Source: Rebecca billardiae RCC1528 (Eukaryota > Haptophyta). From it: a stretch of DNA of 64,000 nucleotides. The stretch spans positions 1,860,001 to 1,924,000 of the forward strand of contig OZ251224.1 in NCBI GenBank assembly GCA_965240325.2, read 5' to 3'. A program made the position numbers and the translations under genes. The notes under the pieces are model-generated. The model searched no databases. It saw only the letters and a program-made list of their open reading frames with translations, and had not been told where the DNA came from. Below, in pieces: positions 37,401 to 46,877 of the stretch (the stretch's first letter is position 1; each line of letters opens with the position of its first letter).

Positions 37401-40138
37401 TGCTCCATCAGTGACACTCTGTACGGCAGCCAGACCATCGGCCCCAGTGCGAACGATGCCTGCCGGTCACCCCTGGCGACCTGCTTGCTGGCCCAATCCG
37501 CACACAGGTTGCAGACCGTACGGAGCGCAGCTTCGCGAGGGGTGCCAGGGGCATGTCCGAGCACTATGCGCAGCAGCGCTTCACATTGGGCCGAGCTCAC
37601 GCAGAAGGCGTTGTCGAGGGCCGACCACCGTGGGGCCAGGGTGTTGCCAACCAGGCGGTCCAGTTCCGCATGGCCTGCCTGTTGGTGGCGAAACGCCCAC
37701 TGGTGACCCGACGCCGGTGGGACGCAGATGTCCAGGAGCCGGAGGAGGCGCACCATGTGGGGGCTGCCAGAGAGGAGTTTGGCTGCGGTGCCAGTGCCCT
37801 GGCGCGGAACAGACTCTCCCGGGGCTGTCAAGTCCGGTCGGGCGCGGAGGGTGTGGTGCAGGGCAGCATCGCAGTCCCACCCTATGTGGGCGTGCCGCAC
37901 TCCAATAGTAGAGAGCACCTTCACTCCCAGGGTGGCAGCGGCAATCTCAGAGTTCTGGGCTGACTGCTCGCCGGGGTACGTGGCTGTGAAGATGGTGATG
38001 GCATGGCGCTCGCCGCCCGGTGTGAGGGGTAGCGCATATGCCACAGCAGCTGCCCCCTGGCCCCTGCCTGGGACGTAGGAGCCATCCACTCCGGCCATCA
38101 GCCTGTCTGTGTCAGCCAGCAGGCCGCGCACTGGCAGCCTGCCATCAGTAGGGATTTCGCGTTCGTGGGCAGCAGCCCGGTCCGCAGGGCCCAGGTGCCC
38201 GGTGAGCAGAAAGTTTTCCGGGGCGGTGAGCCAGTTGTCAACGAGCCCATCCAGCAAGGCATGGGCCAGGCGACCGCACATCCACTCCTGCGCGGGGTCG
38301 TATGCACGGAGGGCCCTCCTGCCGTCCGCTGTGAAGAGGGAGAGGACAGCTGCTGCGGCTCCCCCATTGGTGGCGCGTATCATCTGCGCGGCGGAGGTCC
38401 CACCATCATGCAGGATGCTCTCCTCCAGCATGCTCGTGTGGGCATGGCCAGGCAGGTTGGGGCCAGCCCTGGGCACTGCCATCTCGATCGTGGCACCCAC
38501 AGTCATGTCGAGGATGGCGTTGAGCCGGGCAGTCCGGCTGCTGCGCTTCCGCCGAGACAGCCTATTGGAGTACGTATCCATGATGTGCTCGACACGCGAG
38601 CCGCACACCTCCCTGAGAGTGAGGAGCGCGAGTTCACGGTAGGTGGCCGGCGCCCACCGCGCCGCACTGGCCGGGCAGGTGTTCAGCGCGCGCAGCCCAC
38701 CCTCGACAAACGGGGGGTACGCAGCAGGGGCAAACCCAGGCGAGTGCAGGCAGGCGTGCCACTCGCCGAGGGCGCTCCGGGTCAGGTGGCCATCTGCCGC
38801 CAGCGAGTTCGCAGCCTTCAGCAGAGTGGTCACCTTCTGCCCAGCATCTCTGGCCTGGGGATCCTCGGGGCCAATGCCCCACGTCTTGGCGGGGCCGCAC
38901 GCGGCGATGCGCGCGGACGCGTGCGGCAGCCCAACACGCTGCCACACAGGGCGCAGGATCGTGGTGCGCATGCCGCGCAGCTCGTCTTTGGTGAGCTTGC
39001 TGGCACTGAGCTTGTAGTCCAGTGTGGACACCACATCGTGCTGGAGGAGGGTCCCTGTCATCACTGTGTGGCAACAGGGGTCCATGGCCGCCACCCCCAC
39101 GCGCCACGCAGCTTTCTGGAGGCGCTCAGCCACTTTCCGAGAGTGCGCGCCCCAGGCCAACTCCATGTTGAGGTGGTATCCGAGGTACGCAAACGACTCG
39201 CGGTGCGCCGGGTCCAGGGTGGGGACGGTGGCCACCGCCTGGCCGGCCCGGGGGAACAGCGGGGCGGCTGGGCCGGCCGGCGGGCACGCTCGCCCGCCGC
39301 GCGGGGTGCGCGCCGGCCTGTACGCGTGCACACACTTGGCGTGATTGAGAACCATGCCGTGCGCAGCGAGGAACTTATGGAGGGCCTCGAGCTGGGCAGT
39401 GTTCTCCGCCGCAGTGGCGGCCACCAGGGCCAAGTCATCCATGTACCCCTGCACTTGGATGCGGGCTGTTGGGGGGCCTCTCTGCGGGAGGCGGGCAGTG
39501 GCATCTAGCTGGAATGTGTATCCGGTGGCGGACGTGGCGGTGAACCACTGGATGAACATGTTCATGAACAGGCAGAACTTGATGGGGCTCAGCGGGCAGC
39601 CTTGCTTGCATCCCCTCCGGATGGGCACCGGGTGTGTAAGGCCATGCGGGGTTCTAGTGACGGCTGTGGACCCTTCGTCTAGCCGATCGAGGCTGGCGAT
39701 GAGCTGCGGCGGGAACCCATGGAGGGCCAGGGCCTGCCTGAGGGACGAGATGGGCACGCTATCGTATGCCTTGGCAATGTCGCACGCTGTGATGTGCAGC
39801 TCGCGGTTGTGCCGTTTGGCATGTGCGATGGCGGCCGTGAGCGCGGCCACATGCAGGTCGCCTTGCCCGCCTGCGCGCGACGCGGCCTGCTCGGGCCGGA
39901 GCAGCCCCAGCCTGTCGCAGACGTGCTGTATCTGGTGGGCCCGGTGGGCCGCCGCAATCTTGTATATCACGCTCTGCAGTGCGATCCCCCGATAGTTGCT
40001 GAGGGCGAGGGCATCGCCCTTCTTGTAGAAGTACACAATCTCTGACTGGGTGATGTGCGCAGGGAGGGGAGAGGCTGAGTGCAGGATAGTGTTGATGCAG
40101 TTGACCAACACCGTCCTCAGCGCGGGCTGTGCCTCTAG
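34496..40138 (-). mobile_element. 5'-truncated non-LTR retrotransposon: reverse transcriptase, RNase H, Cys/His cluster and OTU-like protease in one frame
   Basis: One minus-strand frame of about 1,880 codons is open from 40138 to the TGA at 34496. Order, counting from about 40111: RT fingers (IVYFYKKGDALALSNYRGIA, near residue 26), catalytic CDIAKAYDSVP, GCKQGCPLSPIKF, and YMDDLALVA (Tyr near 223); thumb region; RNase H (GVDGSYV near 672, then NSEIAAATLG and WDCDAAL); a Cys/His cluster CLFC...HHVFHQC (about 1029-1052); a low-complexity linker; and an OTU-type cysteine protease (HGDCLLLAAMGY near 1375, FDGTGHYEPV near 1595). The frame has no ATG near its start and begins inside the RT domain at a foreign TGA, so the endonuclease half is missing, as happens by 5' truncation during target-primed insertion. 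LINEs combining RT, RNase H and a protease domain are known in green algae (Dualen/RandI group); membership here is inference. Confidence 0.88.
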
Positions 40139-41461
40139 TCAGTAATATGACCCCCCCCGAAACTTGGTCTGAGCGTGTTTTGGGGTTTTTGGTAGGTGGA
40201 TTTAGGCGTCGTGAAAAGCGCATTTGAGACCATATCGCTGCCAGAGATTCGGCGTTTCTAGCGGACCTTAAGTTTATTAGGATAGTAATTATAATTAAAG
40301 ACATCATCGAAATCAAATAGGACAAAGGCGTCTGCACCTTTCTCAGATATGGTGGGCCGTTCGTGCCATTCTCCTGCTGATATATACTTTTGGTTTGCTG
40401 ATTCTATATTCAATGAGTGAAGAATCTTGGTCAGAGTCGTCTGCTCCTATTCGCGCGCTTTTGGAAAACGGTGTTTAGTAGCATCCAGGCTCTCCGTTTA
40501 AGAGAACCATCGCACTTCAAAAACTCCGAGCGTTTCAAGAAAGACAAGCGCGCAATTCATATTTCTGAATACGGATTCGTAAACTCAACTTTCGCCGAAC
40601 CCACGCCGCAGGCCCCTGTTTTGTGGGTTCGGCGAATTTGCAAACAGGGGTCACCGGGTCGGCGATTCGGCGAATCCATGGCGGCCCGATTACAAGAAAT
40701 GCACTCGCCGAATTTCGCCGAATCGCTCGCGGCGGCGTTGCGTTTCCAAACACACCGCACACGTGTGGATGCCCCACTTTGCGAACACGCGGAAAATGTT
40801 CAAGAAGATTTTTACGAGTTTTCAGTTTTGTCAAAAAAGGAATCCCGGCCTGTGATTGGTGAGAACGAAAAAGTTCCGACCACTTCTGAGATTACAAAGT
40901 TGAGAACAGAAGCTCATCAGACGATGTCGTCATTAGGACTACTTAAAAACCCCGGCGCAACCCCTCATCGTGAGTACTTGTCTTCTCGCAACTGATGAAT
41001 AGGAATGAGAGGCCTAACCTCAAACGCGCGGGCCGCGTTGATGACCAATCGAGGACGAACGCGACGGGGTGAAGAACGGCCCTATGTAAGTAAGAACCTG
41101 GAGTCTGTTCAGTCACACCAGCACGGCATCGGACTGGCACTTGACTGCCGGTCACTGGCCAGCATCGTATCACTACTTCGCGCGGACAGTCTCTGCCACC
41201 CCGGTGCCCCTGATGCCTGGGCTGCCACTCTCGGCCAGCATACTTGGTGAGGTCAAGATTCAGGCGGCTTCGGGATGCTAAGTGAGTGATTACTAAGCAG
41301 TCGTCCGAGTCGTCATTACTCATTAGTCCGTAGTCGGCGCGGATCCGAGTAAGAGTTCGGAGTAATCGGAGTTGGCAGCCGCAGGCTGCACGGTTGCGCC
41401 GCCCGCCCCGGCCTATCAAACACCATATATATATATATGCATGCATGTCGACTCGTGAAGT
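40139..41461. other. Lower-GC intergenic island, no gene recognised
   Basis: About 40140-41000 is noticeably richer in A and T than its surroundings. A 192-codon plus-strand frame (40417-40995) exists, but it runs through the hairpin repeats and resembles no known protein. The region contains many TTCGCCGAA strings and the hairpin at 40591-40636. An (AT)n tract lies near 41425-41440. Confidence 0.45.
40591..40636. repeat. Hairpin with 14-bp perfect arms and nested second inverted repeat
   Basis: TTCGCCGAACCCAC (40591-40604) pairs with GTGGGTTCGGCGAA (40623-40636) around an 18-nt loop. The loop's CCCCTGTTT also pairs with AAACAGGGG just past the right arm, so two alternative hairpins compete. 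Further TTCGCCGAA/TTCGGCGAA copies follow up to about 40730. Confidence 0.85.
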
Positions 41462-43099
41462 CTAGTTGTGAGCCTGATGAGTGATGATGGCGGACATGAG
41501 CGAGGCTGGTAGTGCGCCGCAGTCATCGGGCAGCCCTTGCAGCCGCGCTGCCATCATCTGCCCGCATAGCACCCCCACGACTCGTACCTTGGCTGCGTCG
41601 ACGCGCGCGCGCAGCAATGACAAGGTCCCACTTGATGCCGCCGTCTCGCCAGCATAGATTCTGTGCGCAGTGGTGAGCTTCTTGCGAATACGCTCCGAAA
41701 ACAGCCGGCGTTCTGCCGGCAGAACGTCTTGGAACGCAAGTCCAGTGCCTGCCCCACCGGCGCTCTTACGGCCCACCGTGAGAGCGCCCCTGGCAGAGCG
41801 ACTCAGAGGCCGGGCACGGGGCTCAGGTTCCAACAGAATGTCTCCACCCGTCCGAGCAGCAAGCCCATGCTCGGCGGCGCGGTGCACGATGGTGTCGTTG
41901 AATGAGATGAGCATGCTGTTCCTCACGGCCGCTGCCGACGCACCCGAGAACCTGTGGAGCAGGGCTTCATACTTGTGGCTCCATGTCAGGCAGATGATGG
42001 GGACATGCTCTCTCAAAGCGGCCACAGCTGAATGGAAGCGCGACGCGATGTGAAGCGAAGCCTGGCCAATGACAGCGTCCACAAAGCGCACGTACCGATT
42101 CTCGGTAGCCCCTGCGTTCTCCAGTGCCGCAGAAGTTGCCTTCCCTCCATCAGTGAGGCCATCATCCATCACCGTGGTGGCGAGCCCAAACTCGAGGGCC
42201 GTTGTACGTGTCCAGTACCGGTCGTCGTAATGGCCCGGGCCGTCGAACCTGCCACGCTCGTGGGCAACTAGCACGACCTGCTCGCGCCCGAAGATGGCGA
42301 TGGCTTGGCTCACCACCTCGCGGTACGTGTCAAGGTACGACGTGCCAGGCCATGCCTGCAGCGCCCTGCGGCCAAAGTCAATCGTGACCACTGGGCGCTC
42401 CAAGCTGCGCACGTGCTTGCGGAGGAACGCTGCCGCCTCAGCGGCGCATGACGCACTGAAGACCAGGCCAGGATCTGGCTCAACCGCCATCCTCGGCCGC
42501 GTCTCCACGAGGCCTTGCCCGGAGCCAGTGGAAGGCAGCGAGAGGATGTCCTGCGCCACTGCCATGTCCAACTCGTCACGAAAGTGCATCTCGTCAAAGA
42601 GCCGAAGCATCCGGCCCATGGCCATAGTCTCTGGCATATGCGCTTTGAACGAGTAGAGAGAATGCGATGCCATGTACACTCGCAGTCCAGCCCTGCGCGC
42701 GCAGCTAGCTGCATTCGTGGTGAATCTCACCATCTTCATTCCCCTGGGCGACCGACCGTAGATGTAACCTGGCGCATCGATGAAAAGACCTGGCGCGTCG
42801 CCATGCCGTGCGCGCCGGCGCAGGGCTGAGCACAGATCGTCGATGTCCCGTCGACTCCGTCGCACCAGCGCAATGGCGTGCATGTCGCCAGGGAGCAAGG
42901 ACATGTTTGACGTGCCCCCAAGCAGGGCACCCACGGCGCGCATGATGCCTTGCTCCATGGCCGTGTCGCCATAGTTCATGGGCACGCCAAGCTTGGATAC
43001 GAAGGGAGTCGTCAGCACGAACACACTTGCAGTCACCCACGAGGATGTCCTCCGTCCCCAGCTCGGGGAGTCCTCGAGTCGAGGGATGCAATGATGCAT
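41462..43099 (-). CDS. Polysaccharide pyruvyl transferase family protein
   Basis: The 545-residue single-exon protein starts at ATG 43099. A hydrophobic N-terminal segment (TASVFVLTTPFV) is followed by MNYGDTAMEQGIMRAVGALL, the 'NYGD.A...' nucleotide-proximal motif of the pyruvyl transferase (CsaB/PssM-like) family. The C-terminal half has IASRFHSAVAALREHVPIIC then WSHKYEALL, matching 'SRFH....A...GVP.I.....K...L', the other family hallmark. These enzymes add pyruvate ketals from phosphoenolpyruvate to sugars, giving acidic surface glycans. A secretory-pathway location is inferred from the N-terminus. The last about 100 residues are Arg/Ala-rich and not obviously part of the fold. It lies head-to-head with LSM2, 125 bp apart. 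Confidence 0.8.
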   Translation of the reverse strand: MHHCIPRLEDSPSWGRRTSSWVTASVFVLTTPFVSKLGVPMNYGDTAMEQGIMRAVGALLGGTSNMSLLPGDMHAIALVRRSRRDIDDLCSALRRRARHGDAPGLFIDAPGYIYGRSPRGMKMVRFTTNAASCARRAGLRVYMASHSLYSFKAHMPETMAMGRMLRLFDEMHFRDELDMAVAQDILSLPSTGSGQGLVETRPRMAVEPDPGLVFSASCAAEAAAFLRKHVRSLERPVVTIDFGRRALQAWPGTSYLDTYREVVSQAIAIFGREQVVLVAHERGRFDGPGHYDDRYWTRTTALEFGLATTVMDDGLTDGGKATSAALENAGATENRYVRFVDAVIGQASLHIASRFHSAVAALREHVPIICLTWSHKYEALLHRFSGASAAAVRNSMLISFNDTIVHRAAEHGLAARTGGDILLEPEPRARPLSRSARGALTVGRKSAGGAGTGLAFQDVLPAERRLFSERIRKKLTTAHRIYAGETAASSGTLSLLRARVDAAKVRVVGVLCGQMMAARLQGLPDDCGALPASLMSAIITHQAHN

Positions 43100-43224
43100 C
43101 GCGCGGCCATGCTATGCTGACTCGCAGTCATGATTTTTTTTAAATTCGAGCAGTTAAAAAAGCACAAGCCCGACCGATGACGCCAGAGCGCGTCGCTGCC
43201 GACCGGACGACCGCGGCGAGCACG
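43100..43224. promoter_or_regulatory. Bidirectional promoter of pyruvyl transferase and LSM2
   Basis: 125 bp between divergent starts. Contains a T-rich/A-rich run (TTTTTTTTAAA, about 43135) and a GATGACGCCA string. Confidence 0.5.
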
Positions 43225-43839
43225 ATGGTGACCGCTCGCAACCAGCCGCGTGCACTGCACGAAACGAGGCACTGACTCCTGGCGCCCTGCGCGCCGCGTG
43301 TTGCGTACCCACTTCCTCCCTACACGCGCGGTGCGTTTCTCCGGCAGCTGTTCTACTCGTTCTTCAAGACCCTCGTGGGCAAAGAGATTGTCGTGGAGCT
43401 AAAGAATGGTGCGCATATCACAGCGCGCCCTGCGAGCGCGCCGCTGCGTGACACTCACCACGCGTGGTGCGTGCGCCTCCCCGTCGCGCAGATCTAGCCA
43501 TCCGTGGCACGCTTCATTCCGTCGATCAGTATCTCAACGTCAAGCTGCTGGATATCAGTGTCGTGGAGTCGGACAAGTTCCCGCACATGGTGCGCGCATG
43601 CCTGCGTGCATGCCTTGCCATGTGACGGCCCTGCCACCGTTGCGCGCCACAACCGATGCGATCCTCACCCCTTATCGCCGCACTGCCTTCCTCCGGCCGT
43701 CGCGCAGCAATCGATCAAGCACTGCTTCATTCGCGGGTCGGTCATCAGATACGCGCAGCTGCCAAAAGCGGATGTCGACGTGGAGCTGCTTCAGGATGCT
43801 GCGCGGCGAGAAGCACAGCAGCAGAAAGCAGCCAAATGA
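43225..43839 (+). CDS. LSM2: LSm2, U6 snRNA-associated Sm-like protein (four exons)
   Basis: The 97-residue protein is assembled from exons 43225-43227 (the ATG alone), 43348-43408, 43492-43589 and 43708-43839. Introns are 120, 83 and 118 nt, start GTGACC, GTGCGC and GTGCGC, and end in CAG. Spliced, it reads LFYSFFKTLVGKEIVVELKN, D-LAIRGTLHSVDQYLNVKL, LDISVVESDKFPHM, QSIKHCFIRGSVIRYAQLPK and ends LLQDAARREAQQQKAAK. This matches LSm2 along its whole length (human is 95 residues): Sm1 motif (VVELKND...GTLHSVDQYLN) and Sm2 motif (CFIRGSVIRY). LSm2 is part of the LSm1-7 (cytoplasmic mRNA decay) and LSm2-8 (nuclear U6 snRNP) rings. No single frame shows the gene; it appears only after splicing. 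Confidence 0.95.
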
Positions 43840-44327
43840 ATCGCACCATAGGTCGGCGGCCGTTTCAGCCGACCAGCACGCATGTTATACACTCGCACAG
43901 GATACGAGCGCGCATCGAGCTGTCAACTTTAGCCTTGATCGAGGGCCACGACAGTTACTACTTACTTACTCAGTTAGCTATGACTCAATAATACTGTACT
44001 ATTATATATATTGCTAATACTACTGTGTGAGTATCAGACAAGTCAAAGACAAAGACGAGTCGGAGAGAGTGTGAGAGGGAGTGAGACAAAGTGCGGCCCG
44101 GGGCGGCGGCCCGATTATCCTGCTGTGTATAGTAGTTAGTACTGCGCCCGATTATCCCACACGGGTCGTGGGCCCCGTATCCTGATTCCTGACGCCGGCT
44201 GACGGATATTGGGTTCCGATCCGCCAGCCTCATTTTTAGCAGCAGCATGCCCAGGCAGACGGGGCAGTGATCGGATGCGCATCACGCGCGCGATCGAGTG
44301 ACGATGAGTGCGCGCGCGCGCCGGGCC
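43840..44327. other. Intergenic region, no gene
   Basis: 3' flank of LSM2 and of the minus-strand gamma-glutamyltranspeptidase. Contains GAGAGAGTGTGAGAGG-type purine-rich sequence and nothing recognisable. Confidence 0.5.
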
Positions 44328-46247
44328 TCACATGTGCACGGGGGCAGCGCAGCCGTCCGCGCGACCGTCCGAGCCGCCCCAGAGCACGCCGTCGCTCGTG
44401 CGCGCGATGATCTGCGCGCGGCCGAGGCAGTAGCACTCGAAGCCGCTCACGACCTTCAGGTCGTGGCCTCGGTCGCGCAGCGCGTCAAGTACGCCCCGGC
44501 TGAAGGTGCACTCCACGGCGATGCTCGGCGAGCACACGGACGCGCCCTCGTGCACCGGCAGCACGCAGAAGCGCGGCATGTCCACCGCCTCCTGCGCACA
44601 CATGTGCTGCCGCACCAGGCGGCACACGAGCTGCACGTGCCCCTGCGGCTGCATGAAGCCGCCCATGTTGGTCAGCGTGGCGAGCAGCTCGCCGCTCGCC
44701 GCGTCGGTGAGGATGCACGGCAAGATGGTGTGGTACGGCCGCTTGCCGGGCCCGAGCGCGTTGGGCGCGCCGTCCACCAGCGAGAAGCTCATCCCGCGGT
44801 TCTGCAGACTGAAGCCGCACTCGGCGGGCACGATGCCGGTGCCAAAGCCGTAGTAGTTGCTCTGCACGGCGGACACGGCGTTGCCCTGCCCGTCGACGAC
44901 CTGCCAGGAGACGGTGCTCGACTCGTCCCGCGGCGCGCCCCGCGGCACGTCCCGCAGTGCCCTGTCCGGCTCGAAGAGCGCCGCGCGCGCGCGCGCGTGC
45001 GCCTCGGACAGCAGCTCGTCCACGGGCACGCGCACCGCCTCGGGGTCGCCCACGTAGTAGGCGGTGTCGGCGTACGCGAGCCGGAGGGCCTCGATCTGCG
45101 CGTGCACGCGCGCGGCCTCGAGGGTGTCGGCGTCCTCGGCGCTCGCGCTCGCGCCGGCGTGCGCCTCCCCGCCGGCGCGCGGCACGCGCGAGCGCCACGG
45201 CGGGCACCGGCCGCTCGCCTCCAGCTCGCGCAGAATGTTGAGTGCCAGCAGCGCGGTGAGGCCGCCGCCGTTGGGCGGGTGCTCCCACACGCGCACGCCG
45301 TCGTACTCGACGCTGATCGGCGCGGTGAAGGTGGAGGTGTGCGCGGAGAGGTCGGCGTGCTGCAGGCAGCCGCCCGCCTCCTCGACGGCCTCGACAATCG
45401 CGTCCGCCACCCAGCCCGAGTAGAAGGCGTCGCGGCCGCCGTCGGCTATCTTGCGGAGCACGCGAGCGAGCGTCGGGCGGCGGAAGAGCGTGCCCGCCGC
45501 CGGGGCGTGGCCGGTCGGCGTGAGGAGCTCGTGCCCGTGGGGCGAGGCCTCGCGGAGCATGTCCCGCGAGCCGTGCCAGTAGTGCGCCGTGATCGGCGAT
45601 ACCGGGAACCCGCGCTCGGCCAGGTCGATCGCGCGCGCGAGGATGGCGCGCATCGGCACGAGCCCGGAGCCGAGCGCATCGACCGCGTCAAACCACGCGG
45701 CGATCGCGCCCGGCACGGTGACGGCATGGCCGTGGGTGCGGGGCAGTGTGCCCGCGCTCGGCGCAAGCGGACACTCTGCCCGCACGCGCGCGAGGTTCTG
45801 CGCGCCCGGCGAGCGCCCGCTCCCGTTCAGCGCGCTGAGCGACGCGGTCGCAGCCGAGAAGGTCAGCATGAAGAAGTCTCCGCCGATGCCGTTCGAGCAG
45901 GGCTCGAGGACGGCGAGCGCGGCAGCCACGGCGATCGTCGCGTCGACCGCGTTGCCACCGAGGCGCAGGATCTCCAGGCCGGCCTGCGTCGCCAGAGGCT
46001 GCGACGACGAGACCATGCCGTCGATGCCGAGCGCAGGAGAGCGCGTGAAGAGCGGAGGGCGCGACGCAACCAGCGTGAATGGGTGCTGGCGGTGGGCGTC
46101 GCGCCGAGGTGCACCACGGGCCGATACCCAGATGACCTGTGCGCGCACACGCGCGCGTCGCTCCCTGCGACGTAGCGTGGCTACGAGGAGTGCCGCCGCC
46201 GCGGCGCCCGCGCATGCCAGTGCCAGCTCGCGCGATGACATCCCCAT
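44328..46247 (-). CDS. Gamma-glutamyltranspeptidase, YwrD-type, membrane-anchored
   Basis: The 639-residue protein from ATG 46247 (in-frame ATGs at 46301 and upstream would add leader) has an N-terminal anchor (LALACAGAAAAALLVATLRR). Ntn-hydrolase family boxes follow: SSSQPLATQAGLEILRLGGN, AVDATIAVAAALAVLEPCSN, GIGGDFFML, and NGSGRSP. The small-subunit start is DESSTVSWQVVDGQGNAVSA with SNYYGFGTGIVP and NRGMSFSL, GKRPYHTILP and NMGGFMQPQGHVQL. The FGTGIVP...LQNRG and KRPYHT boxes are those of the YwrD-like branch. Autoprocessing would expose the Thr of STVS as the nucleophile. The enzyme cleaves or transfers the gamma-glutamyl group of glutathione, here probably at the cell surface or in a vacuole. 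A low-complexity insert lies around residues 350-375. Confidence 0.9.
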   Translation of the reverse strand: MGMSSRELALACAGAAAAALLVATLRRRERRARVRAQVIWVSARGAPRRDAHRQHPFTLVASRPPLFTRSPALGIDGMVSSSQPLATQAGLEILRLGGNAVDATIAVAAALAVLEPCSNGIGGDFFMLTFSAATASLSALNGSGRSPGAQNLARVRAECPLAPSAGTLPRTHGHAVTVPGAIAAWFDAVDALGSGLVPMRAILARAIDLAERGFPVSPITAHYWHGSRDMLREASPHGHELLTPTGHAPAAGTLFRRPTLARVLRKIADGGRDAFYSGWVADAIVEAVEEAGGCLQHADLSAHTSTFTAPISVEYDGVRVWEHPPNGGGLTALLALNILRELEASGRCPPWRSRVPRAGGEAHAGASASAEDADTLEAARVHAQIEALRLAYADTAYYVGDPEAVRVPVDELLSEAHARARAALFEPDRALRDVPRGAPRDESSTVSWQVVDGQGNAVSAVQSNYYGFGTGIVPAECGFSLQNRGMSFSLVDGAPNALGPGKRPYHTILPCILTDAASGELLATLTNMGGFMQPQGHVQLVCRLVRQHMCAQEAVDMPRFCVLPVHEGASVCSPSIAVECTFSRGVLDALRDRGHDLKVVSGFECYCLGRAQIIARTSDGVLWGGSDGRADGCAAPVHM

Positions 46248-46877
46248 TCCCCGATTCCAGTGTACCCAGATGGGGGTACGTACGCACGTGTACATACTCA
46301 TCGCCGCGGGAATCAATCTCGTCGCGTGATTCTCAGTTCCGCCGCATGCACGTGGCAGCAAGGTGGCAGCCGTGCATGTGGCGTCGTGCAGAGGGCTGCA
46401 GCCGACTGAAGTCGATCCGCAACTGACAGTGCAACCGCGCAATCAGTAGTAATCGCATATACTCGCCTGCAGATCGAACGCACGAGGGCGGGGTGTCTGC
46501 GTGTACCAATAACGACGCTCGACAACCATGTACCGGTGGTGACGACGCAAGCAGTCTGGCGGCCGCCATGAGTCGCCGTAGTCTACCATGGGCCGCGCGG
46601 ATCGACCCGGAGCCATGTCAGGATGTAGTGCCCAGCATGCGATGATGTCTTCGCTCAGTCGGCGCAGCTTCCGCCAGTGATGCGCTCCAGCGACTGCGCA
46701 AGCCTCGGCAAAGAGGTGCTCAGCCGCATGCCACTGCGAGGCGGGGGACTCATGCGTCGAGAAGCCCAGCAGACCCGATAGGAATGCAGCCGCGATGCGC
46801 GCCGCTGGGCGCATGCACACAGGCTCGGGCACCGGCGCGAGGCCGTCCAAAGCAGCAGCAGCTGCTGCTCATGGCTC
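46248..46877. other. Intergenic region between GGT and DEAD-box helicase
   Basis: Upstream region of the gamma-glutamyltranspeptidase and 3' flank of the helicase, both minus strand. No gene is seen. Confidence 0.5.

Noticed and set aside
40417-40995. 192-codon plus-strand frame in the low-GC island
   Set aside because: It runs through hairpin repeats, shows no codon bias or recognisable domain, and similar frames exist on the other strand.
44298-46175. 625-codon plus-strand frame opposite gamma-glutamyltranspeptidase
   Set aside because: Antisense shadow; the minus strand carries all conserved motifs.
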